This document shows, piece after piece, positions 1-5,092 of a stretch of DNA of 5,092 nt (position 1 is the first letter of the stretch; every line of letters starts with the position of its first letter). A program made the position numbers and the translations under genes. The stretch covers positions 1-5,092 of the forward strand of contig JAKAHX010000164.1 of NCBI GenBank assembly GCA_021814735.1, written 5' to 3'. The notes beneath the pieces are model-generated. The model had not been told where the DNA came from and ran no database searches. It saw only the letters and a list, made by a program, of their open reading frames with translations. This DNA comes from Chloroflexota bacterium (GTDB lineage Bacteria; Chloroflexota; Limnocylindria; Limnocylindrales; CSP1-4).

Positions 1-874
1 GCGTGTCGGGGCGCGGCAGCAACACCTGCCGCTGTCCGAGCGCGATGGCCATGTTCATGGCCACGGTCATCCCGTAGATGTGGAAGTACGGGAGCGCGCC
101 CAGGACCGCCTGGCCCGGCGTGGCGCCAGGGAACCACGCCGCCACCTGCAGCGCGTTGGCCACCAGGTTCCGGTGCGTGAGCATAGCCGCCTTGGGCACC
201 CCCGTGGTGCCGCCCGTGGGCTGCAGCAGCGCCACGTCGCGGGGGCCCGCGGCAGAGGGGAACGGCTCGGCGGCCGCGCGGCTCACCAGCCGCATGAAGT
301 GCGGCGTGGCGGGGGTATCGGCCACGGGGTGCCAGCGCCCCTCGCGCCGCGCCTTGAGCGGGTACAGGAGCCCCTTGAGCGGCGGCAGCTGCTCGGCGAT
401 CCCGACGCTGGCCACCCGACCGTCCAGGCCGGCATCCGCCCGCGCCGCGGCGACCCTGGGAACGACCAGGTCAAGGGACACCGAGACCGCCGGCCGCCCC
501 AGCCGCATCAGCTCGGTGATCTCGCGCTGCACGTAGAGCGGGTTCATGGGCAATCCCATGGCGCCTGCCCGCAGCAGCCCGTAGAAGGCGATCACGAAGG
601 CCGGGCTGGTCGGCAGGTGGAGACTCACGACGTCGCGCGGCCGCACCCCGAGGGACCGGAACACGTGGGCCGCGCGGTCGACCTGGCGGTCGAGGGCGGC
701 GAAGGTGAGGTTGCGCCCGTAGAAGGTGATGGCCACCGCCGCGGGCCAGCGCACCGCGGCCTGCCGAACCAGGTCGTCGAGCGGAATGTCGGGGATCTCG
801 ATCTCCGCCGGGACCCCCGCGTCGTAGTGCGCCACCCAGGGCCTGGGTTGCGCCGCCACCGTCGCCGTCGCCAT
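1..874 (-). CDS. fadD: Long-chain fatty-acid-CoA ligase (AMP-forming), N-terminal half (3' end beyond the window)
   Basis: Activates free fatty acids with ATP and CoA to acyl-CoA through an acyl-adenylate, supplying substrate to the dehydrogenase encoded upstream. From the ATG at 874-872, 291 codons are open to the left edge, about half of the usual 550-570 residues. The opening (PWVAHYDAGVPAEIEIPDIP, residues 12-31) and FYGRNLTFAALDRQVDRAA (51-69) match the start of LcfA/FadD-type ligases. The ATP-binding P-loop is TGGTTGVPK (220-228, codons 217-191), followed by AAMLTHRNLVAN. The A4-type motif ALPYFHIYGMT (260-270) contributes the aromatic wall of the adenylate pocket. The segment GLLYPLKARREGR (168-180) resembles the basic insert of long-chain ligases. 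Pro219 stands where many long-chain ligases have Tyr. The later adenylation motifs and the C-terminal lid domain are outside the window, so completeness cannot be judged. Start choice rests on the near-perfect Shine-Dalgarno site. Another acyl or aryl substrate is possible, but the operon context favours long-chain fatty acids. Confidence 0.92.
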   Translation of the reverse strand, partial: MATATVAAQPRPWVAHYDAGVPAEIEIPDIPLDDLVRQAAVRWPAAVAITFYGRNLTFAALDRQVDRAAHVFRSLGVRPRDVVSLHLPTSPAFVIAFYGLLRAGAMGLPMNPLYVQREITELMRLGRPAVSVSLDLVVPRVAAARADAGLDGRVASVGIAEQLPPLKGLLYPLKARREGRWHPVADTPATPHFMRLVSRAAAEPFPSAAGPRDVALLQPTGGTTGVPKAAMLTHRNLVANALQVAAWFPGATPGQAVLGALPYFHIYGMTVAMNMAIALGQRQVLLPRPDT

Positions 875-889
875 TGCCCGACCTCCCTT
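875..889 (-). promoter_or_regulatory. Ribosome-binding site of the acyl-CoA synthetase gene
   Basis: AAGGGAGGT on the minus strand at 889-881 is a near-perfect Shine-Dalgarno sequence, 6 nt before the ATG at 874-872. It lies in the 43-nt gap (917-875) after the dehydrogenase stop. That gap holds no clear terminator or promoter, so the synthetase is probably read from the same transcript. Confidence 0.85.
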
Positions 890-917
890 GTCGACCGCGG
901 CGCCCGTGCGTCGCCGA

Positions 918-2738
918 CTACACCCGGTAGCCTCCACGGTTGACCAGCTCCGCCGCGACCGACCGCCGCAGCGCGACGAGATCCACCGGCTCGCGCCGCA
1001 GGAGACGGCGGAGCCCCGCGAGCACCATGCGGCGGTCGTCGCCCTCCTGGACGCGGGCCGCCACCTCGGCCGTGCCGCGTTCCACGGCCGCCATCGAGCT
1101 CGCCACCACCAGGCGGGCCAGGTCGGCCTGCAGCGCGTCGCCCGACGCCCGTGCCCGCAGTACCGACGACTCGGCCGCGAACAGCGCGATGGCGAGATCC
1201 GCAACCCGGTACAGGACCTCCTGCTCGTCCTCCAGGCGCTCGCCGTAGCGCTGGACGGCGGCGCCCGCCGCCACCAGCAGCGCGGCCCGCATGGCCCGCA
1301 CCTGGCGCAGCTCCTCTTCCAGGGGCGCGCCGTTCTCCACCGGCGGTTCCGGCGCAAGGAGTGCGTCGGCCGCGCGCTTGGCCGGACCGAGCAGGTCGAG
1401 CCGGCCGCGCATCGCGCGTCGCAGCAGCATCCCGGGCACCAGCAGGCGGTTGACCTCGTTGGTCCCCTCCCAGATGCGGTGGATCCGGGCGTCCCGGTAC
1501 AGGCCGGCAACTCCCGAGTCCTCCACGTACCCGTAGCCGCCCATCAGCTGCAGCAGGTCGTCCACCACCAGGTTGAGGCCGTCGGAAGCGAGCACCTTGG
1601 CGATCGAGCACTCGATCGCGTACTCCTCCAGGGCCGCGCGCGCACGCTCGGGCTCCCCGTGCGCCCCCGCGAGGAGCGTGTCGATCAGACCGGCGCTCCG
1701 GTACGTGACCGACTCGACGGCGAAGGTGCGCTCCGCCATGGTCGCGATCCGCTCGCGGGTCAGCGGCAGGTCCAGCAGCCGCTGGCCGAACAGGCGGCGG
1801 TCGGTCGCATACGCGATCGCCCGGTCGATGGTCGGGCGCATCCCGCCCAGGCAGCCGGCCGCCAGCTTGAATCGGCCGACGTTGAGGACGTTGAACGCGA
1901 CGATGTGGCCCCGGCCGATCTCGCCCAGCACGTTCTCCACCGGCACGCGCGCATCGGTCAGCGTGAGGGCGCAGGTGGAGGAGCCGCGCACCCCCAGCTT
2001 GTGCTCCTCGGCCTCGACGGTGAGGCCGGGGGTGTCGCGCGGGACGAGGAACGCGGTGAACTGCTCGCCGCCCACCTTCGCGTACACGGTGAAGAGGTCC
2101 GCGAACCCCGCGTTGGTGATGAACTGCTTGGTGCCGTTGAGCAGGTAGTGGGTGCCGTCCGCGGAGAGGTCGGCCCGCGTGCGGATCCCCTGCGCGTCCG
2201 AGCCGGCCCCGGGCTCGGTCAGCGCGTAGGCCGCGACGATCGAGCCATCCGCGAGGCTGGGCAGCCAGCGCTGCCGCTGCGCGTCGGTCCCGAAGAAGAC
2301 GAGCGGCAGCGTCCCGATCCCCACGTGGGCACCGTAGGTGACGGCCAGGCTCCCCGCCTCGGCGAGTCCTTCGCTCACCAGCATCGAGGTGACCTTGTCG
2401 AGGCCCGCCCCACCGTAGGCCTCGGGCACGTCGACGCCCAGGTAACCCTGCTCGCCGAGCTCGGCCAGGAGCGCCCGGTGCACGCCGTAGTCGCGCGCCT
2501 CGACCGCCTCCTGGCGGGGGACGACGGAGTGGGTCACGAACTCGCGGACCGCGTCCCGGATGGCGCGCTGGGTCTCGTCGAGCCGCTCCGGCGTGAAGAC
2601 GTCCGCGGGCTCGGCCCCGCGCACCACGAAGGCACCGCCGGGGGTTGCCGGCCGACCGCCCCCGGACGAGCCGCTCGTGCCCGCCGCGGTTCCGGCGTCC
2701 GTCCCCGCCGTCGTGGCCCGCTCGCTCACCTCGGTCAT
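918..2738 (-). CDS. fadE: Acyl-CoA dehydrogenase, FadE/VLCAD type with C-terminal extension
   Basis: FAD-dependent first oxidation of beta-oxidation: acyl-CoA to trans-2-enoyl-CoA, with electrons presumably passed to electron-transfer flavoprotein. The product has 606 residues and ends in TAG at 920-918. The N-terminal helical domain spans roughly 50-165. The middle beta domain carries the flavin/substrate motif AYALTEPGAGSDA (170-182) and LNGTKQFITNAG (200-211). The C-terminal helical domain includes QLMGGYGYVEDSGV (397-410). The likely catalytic base is Glu424 in RIWEGTNEVNR (codon 1469-1467), the MCAD/VLCAD position rather than the isovaleryl-CoA dehydrogenase one. About 165 residues follow this core, so the length near 600 fits long-chain enzymes such as Bacillus FadE (YusJ) and the VLCAD group, not the 380-residue short- and medium-chain enzymes. 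The family-like sequence starts near residue 35 (GGAFVVRGAEPADVFTPE). Before it lies a Gly/Thr/Ser/Ala-rich stretch with no signal-peptide character. The ATG is chosen for its Shine-Dalgarno site and the 4-nt overlap with the thiolase. Long-chain preference is inferred from architecture only. Confidence 0.95.
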   Translation of the reverse strand: MTEVSERATTAGTDAGTAAGTSGSSGGGRPATPGGAFVVRGAEPADVFTPERLDETQRAIRDAVREFVTHSVVPRQEAVEARDYGVHRALLAELGEQGYLGVDVPEAYGGAGLDKVTSMLVSEGLAEAGSLAVTYGAHVGIGTLPLVFFGTDAQRQRWLPSLADGSIVAAYALTEPGAGSDAQGIRTRADLSADGTHYLLNGTKQFITNAGFADLFTVYAKVGGEQFTAFLVPRDTPGLTVEAEEHKLGVRGSSTCALTLTDARVPVENVLGEIGRGHIVAFNVLNVGRFKLAAGCLGGMRPTIDRAIAYATDRRLFGQRLLDLPLTRERIATMAERTFAVESVTYRSAGLIDTLLAGAHGEPERARAALEEYAIECSIAKVLASDGLNLVVDDLLQLMGGYGYVEDSGVAGLYRDARIHRIWEGTNEVNRLLVPGMLLRRAMRGRLDLLGPAKRAADALLAPEPPVENGAPLEEELRQVRAMRAALLVAAGAAVQRYGERLEDEQEVLYRVADLAIALFAAESSVLRARASGDALQADLARLVVASSMAAVERGTAEVAARVQEGDDRRMVLAGLRRLLRREPVDLVALRRSVAAELVNRGGYRV

Positions 2739-4015
2739 GCCGCCGCCTCTCCTTCCGTGTTCCCGGTCCCGCCGGGCGCCGCGCCGCGTTCGGCGGCCCA
2801 CCGGGCCCGGGCCCGCGCCGCCTGCTCGAACGGATCGCCGTCCAGCCGCTCGATGATCCCGGCCGCCCCCTGGCCACCGCCCACGCACATGGTCACCAGC
2901 CCGTAGCGCGCACCGCGACGGGCGAGCTCGTGGATCACCTGCGTGGAGAGCTTGGCGCCGGTGGCGCCCAGGGGATGCCCGAGGGCGATCGCTCCGCCGT
3001 TGACGTTGGTCCGCGACTCGTCCAAGCCAAGCGCGCGGACCACCGCCACCACCTGGGAGGCGAACGCCTCGTTGAGCTCGACCAGGTCGATGTCGGCCAG
3101 CGAGAGGCCGGCCTGCCGCAGCGCCCGTGGCACCGCCTCCACCGGCCCGATCCCCATCACCTCGGGCGAGACACCGGCGGTGGCGAACGCCACCAGGCGC
3201 GCCAGGGGCCGCAGGCCGAGCGCCGCGGCCCGCTCGCCGCTCATCACGACCAGCGCCGACGCGCCATCGCTCATCTGCGAGCTGTTCCCCGCGGTGACCG
3301 TCCCGCTTCGGGCGAAGGCCGGGCGGAGGGCGGAGAGCGCCGCCGCATCGGTGTCGCGGCGGATGCCCTCGTCCGCCGCGAACGTCGCCGTCTCGACGCG
3401 CGGCCGGCCGGCGTCCACCGTGGTCCGGCGCATCACCACCGGCACCACCTCGTCGACGAAGCGGCCCGCGTCCTGGGCGGCCGCGGCGCGGCGGTGCGAG
3501 GCGAGAGCCCAGGCGTCCTGTTCCTCCCGGGAGACACCGTAGCGCCGTGCCACCTCTTCGGCGGTGAGCCCCATCGAGAGATAGACGTCGGGCCACGTGG
3601 CGGTCAGCCCGGGATTCGGCGAAAAATGGTGGCCGGTCATGGGGACCGCGCTCATCGACTCCATCCCGCCGGCGACCACCACGTCCGCCTGCCCGGCCGC
3701 CACGGCCTGGGTGGCGATGGCAAGCGCCTGCAGCCCGGAGGCACAGAAGCGGTTCACCACCATGGCGGAGACGCTGACCGGGAGCCCCGCCGCCAGCGCG
3801 ACGGGCCGGGCGGCATTGAGCCCCTGCTCGCCCTCCGGCATGGCGCAGCCCAGGATCACGTCCTCCACCTCGGCGGGGTCGAGTCCCGGGACACGTGCCA
3901 CGGCTTCGCGCACCACGGCCGAGCCCAGCTCGTCGGCGCGGGTCTCGCGCAGGGCGCCGCGCGGGGCCCGCCCGACGGCGGTCCGGACGGCACTGACGAT
4001 CACGGCGTCGCGCAT
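2735..4015 (-). CDS. fadA: Acetyl-CoA C-acyltransferase (degradative 3-ketoacyl-CoA thiolase)
   Basis: Catalyses the last step of beta-oxidation: CoA-dependent cleavage of 3-ketoacyl-CoA to acetyl-CoA and a shortened acyl-CoA, in the cytoplasm. The product has 426 residues. The nucleophilic cysteine is Cys91 in NRFCASGLQAL, followed by GGMESMSAVPM (residues 116-126). The C-terminal thiolase domain has NEAF (315-318), the catalytic histidine His347 in GHPLGATG, and the acid/base Cys377 in CVGGGQG. The NRFC context around Cys91 is that of degradative thiolases rather than biosynthetic acetoacetyl-CoA thiolases. The start ATG at 4015-4013 has a strong Shine-Dalgarno site and gives the usual family N-terminus (MRDAVIVSAVRTAVGR). 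The thiolase fold normally ends near GIIERL (386-391). Here about 35 further residues follow, rich in Ala, Arg and Gly, making it longer than the usual 390 or so. It sits between the hydratase/dehydrogenase and the acyl-CoA dehydrogenase, and its stop overlaps the next start. It probably forms a functional pair with the upstream FadN, as in Bacillus. Chain-length preference cannot be read from sequence. Confidence 0.96.
   Translation of the reverse strand: MRDAVIVSAVRTAVGRAPRGALRETRADELGSAVVREAVARVPGLDPAEVEDVILGCAMPEGEQGLNAARPVALAAGLPVSVSAMVVNRFCASGLQALAIATQAVAAGQADVVVAGGMESMSAVPMTGHHFSPNPGLTATWPDVYLSMGLTAEEVARRYGVSREEQDAWALASHRRAAAAQDAGRFVDEVVPVVMRRTTVDAGRPRVETATFAADEGIRRDTDAAALSALRPAFARSGTVTAGNSSQMSDGASALVVMSGERAAALGLRPLARLVAFATAGVSPEVMGIGPVEAVPRALRQAGLSLADIDLVELNEAFASQVVAVVRALGLDESRTNVNGGAIALGHPLGATGAKLSTQVIHELARRGARYGLVTMCVGGGQGAAGIIERLDGDPFEQAARARARWAAERGAAPGGTGNTEGEAAA
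2739..2754 (-). promoter_or_regulatory. Ribosome-binding site of the acyl-CoA dehydrogenase gene, inside the thiolase 3' end
   Basis: AAGGAGA on the minus strand at 2754-2748 lies 9 nt before the ATG at 2738-2736. It falls within the last codons of the thiolase. Start and stop overlap as ATGA at 2738-2735, the usual arrangement for translational coupling. It supports this ATG over later in-frame starts for the dehydrogenase. Confidence 0.8.
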
Positions 4016-4026
4016 CGCTGGCTCCT
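4016..4026 (-). promoter_or_regulatory. Ribosome-binding site of the thiolase gene
   Basis: AGGAG on the minus strand at 4026-4022 lies 6 nt before the ATG at 4015-4013. It directly follows the TGA of the upstream gene (read as TGAAGGAG), so it fills nearly the whole 11-nt gap. This fixes the thiolase start and leaves no room for a separate promoter in the gap, which supports co-transcription. Confidence 0.85.
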
Positions 4027-5092
4027 TCAGTTCCGAACGGGCTTGCCGGTGCGGAGGAATCCTCGGATCCGGTCCCTGGTCTTGGCCTGGCCCAGCAAGC
4101 GCAGGAATGTCTCGCGCTCGAGGTCCAGGAGGTGGTCCGCGCCGACCTCCGTGCCTTCCGGCACGTCGCCCCCGCACATGACCCGGGCGAGCGACACTGC
4201 CAGCTCCCGGTCGTACGCACTCACGTACCCGCCGGCGAGCTGGTTGTGGGTGAGCGACTCGGCCGCCGCGATACCGCGGCGACCGAGCACGCGGATCGGG
4301 CGGTCCAGCGGCGGCCGGTAGCCGGTCTCGGCCAGGGCCCGCGCCACGGTGATCGCGTCCGCGACCACCCGGTCCGGGTCGGCGCTGATCCCGTCCTGGG
4401 GCCGCAGCAGGCCCAGCCGCCGAGCGTCGGCGGCGCTGGTGCTCACCTTCGCCGTCGCGATCGCCTCGAACGCCGCGGCGAAGGCGGGGAACGCGTCCGC
4501 CCACGTCCCGCCCGGGTCGCGGTCCGCCGCCCGGCGGGCCATCTCCGTGGATCCGCCACCGGCGGGGATCAGCCCCATGCCGAGCTCCACGAACCCCATG
4601 TACGTCTCCGCGGCGGCCTGCACGCGGTCGCCGGCCACGGCCAGTTCCGCGCCGCCGCCGAGGACCCGGCCGCGGATGGCCACCACCACGGGCACCTGCG
4701 CCGCGCGGAACCCGCGCATGGTGCCCTGGAAGCGCCGGACCACGCGGTCCAGCTCGTCCCACTCGTCGTCCTCGGCCTCGAGCAGCAGCAGGGCGAGGTT
4801 GGCGCCGGCCGAGAAATCGGCGGCATCGGTCCCGACCACGAGGGGGAGCCCCCGCTCCTCGGCGGTGGCGGTGGCGCGCCCCAGCATCTCGATCGTGTCG
4901 AGGCCGATGATGTTGTACTTGCCGTGGAGGTCCAGCACCAGCGCGCCGTCCACCTCGACCAGGCTCGCGGCGCCGTTGCCGGCCAGCATCCCGCGCTCGG
5001 CGCGGATGCGGCCCAGCTGCACCACGCGCGGCCGCGGTGGCACCGGCACCCGCCCGTCCGCGCCGGGGTGGCCGGCGAGGTCCGCGCCGTCG
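4027..5092 (-). CDS. fadN: FadN-type 3-hydroxyacyl-CoA dehydrogenase / enoyl-CoA hydratase, C-terminal part (5' end beyond the window)
   Basis: Bifunctional beta-oxidation enzyme: it hydrates 2-enoyl-CoA and oxidises the resulting 3-hydroxyacyl-CoA with NAD+. About 355 codons are visible, ending in TGA at 4029-4027. Only the linker, the crotonase-fold hydratase domain and the tail are seen. The NAD-binding dehydrogenase domain should lie beyond the right edge, since FadN proteins are near 790 residues. Visible signatures are the CoA-pocket motif DFSAGANL (codons 4818-4795), the oxyanion-hole motif LGGGAEL with its glutamate (codon 4647-4645), and the second glutamate in FVELGMGLIPAGGG (codon 4587-4585). 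Both glutamates match the two acid/base residues of enoyl-CoA hydratase, so the domain should be active. The tail, with GGDVPEGTEV, LLDLERE and the ending GKPVRN, is typical of FadN rather than E. coli FadB, which has the hydratase first. A GTG at 5049-5047 is an unlikely start: the frame stays open to the edge and the linker before the hydratase domain is recognisable. First gene of the visible cluster, 11 nt from the thiolase. A stand-alone hydratase is the less likely alternative. Confidence 0.9.
   Translation of the reverse strand, partial: DGADLAGHPGADGRVPVPPRPRVVQLGRIRAERGMLAGNGAASLVEVDGALVLDLHGKYNIIGLDTIEMLGRATATAEERGLPLVVGTDAADFSAGANLALLLLEAEDDEWDELDRVVRRFQGTMRGFRAAQVPVVVAIRGRVLGGGAELAVAGDRVQAAAETYMGFVELGMGLIPAGGGSTEMARRAADRDPGGTWADAFPAFAAAFEAIATAKVSTSAADARRLGLLRPQDGISADPDRVVADAITVARALAETGYRPPLDRPIRVLGRRGIAAAESLTHNQLAGGYVSAYDRELAVSLARVMCGGDVPEGTEVGADHLLDLERETFLRLLGQAKTRDRIRGFLRTGKPVRN

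Noticed and set aside
892..913. Imperfect inverted repeat (CGACGC against GCGGTCG on the minus strand) between fadE and fadD, considered as a terminator
   Set aside because: The stem is short with a bulge and no T-run follows; the next bases lead into the fadD ribosome-binding site. Such GC-rich repeats are common by chance here.
80..943. A 287-codon plus-strand frame over the left end of the window
   Set aside because: It is antisense to the acyl-CoA synthetase, whose P-loop and A4 motif are clear on the minus strand. The plus-strand product is low-complexity and unrecognisable.
625..2877. A 750-codon minus-strand frame overlapping the dehydrogenase in another phase
   Set aside because: Arg/Gly/Ala/Pro-rich translation with no domain. 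It spans the ends of three genes whose own frames carry conserved motifs.
888..2906. A 672-codon open frame on the plus strand, antisense to the acyl-CoA dehydrogenase and the end of the thiolase
   Set aside because: The translation is rich in Arg, His, Gln and Gly and shows no recognisable domain. It lies opposite a gene with intact catalytic motifs. In GC-rich DNA with strong third-position bias, long stop-free frames opposite real genes are expected.
2645..4321. A 558-codon open frame on the plus strand, antisense to the thiolase and the end of fadN
   Set aside because: Same shadow effect: Arg/His/Gly-rich composition, no motif, and it crosses two well-supported minus-strand genes.
5047..5049. 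GTG as a true start of a stand-alone enoyl-CoA hydratase
   Set aside because: The frame stays open to the window edge, I see no Shine-Dalgarno site before it, and the residues that follow resemble the linker between the FadN dehydrogenase and hydratase domains.
1..5092. Search for mobile elements, tRNA or rRNA genes, CRISPR arrays, or an undescribed system
   Set aside because: The window is almost fully coding, with four recognisable metabolic genes. I see no direct-repeat array, terminal inverted repeats, transposase motif or structured RNA outside them.

Overview
The window is a stretch of one minus-strand gene cluster from a high-GC bacterium (third codon positions are almost all G or C). 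It encodes fatty-acid activation and beta-oxidation. Every credible gene runs right to left, and both window edges cut through a gene. The organism cannot be fixed from this sequence. The gene order matches the fadN-fadA-fadE layout of Bacillus, and strong Shine-Dalgarno sites precede each visible start. A GC-rich member of a phylum such as Chloroflexota, Gemmatimonadota, Actinomycetota or Deinococcota would fit, but this is a guess.

Layout in transcription order: (1) 5092-4027, the C-terminal part of a FadN-type 3-hydroxyacyl-CoA dehydrogenase / enoyl-CoA hydratase fusion, of which linker, hydratase domain and tail are visible; (2) 4015-2735, a complete degradative thiolase (FadA-like); (3) 2738-918, a complete FadE/VLCAD-type acyl-CoA dehydrogenase with a C-terminal extension, overlapping the thiolase stop in an ATGA; (4) 874-1, the N-terminal half of a long-chain acyl-CoA synthetase (FadD/LcfA-like), cut by the left edge. 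Gaps are 11 nt, -4 nt and 43 nt, and each of the three visible starts has a good ribosome-binding site. No promoter or terminator is recognisable, so the cluster looks like one transcription unit whose ends lie outside the window.

Together the genes cover the pathway. FadD makes the acyl-CoA, FadE introduces the double bond, FadN hydrates it and oxidises the hydroxyl, and FadA releases acetyl-CoA. Electron-transfer flavoprotein, the presumed acceptor for FadE, and any regulator are not in the window.

I found no tRNA or rRNA gene, mobile element, CRISPR array or unrecognised system. Catabolic function is well supported by conserved catalytic residues in all four products. The items for a second look are modest: low-complexity terminal extensions on FadE and FadA, and a proline next to the FadD P-loop.
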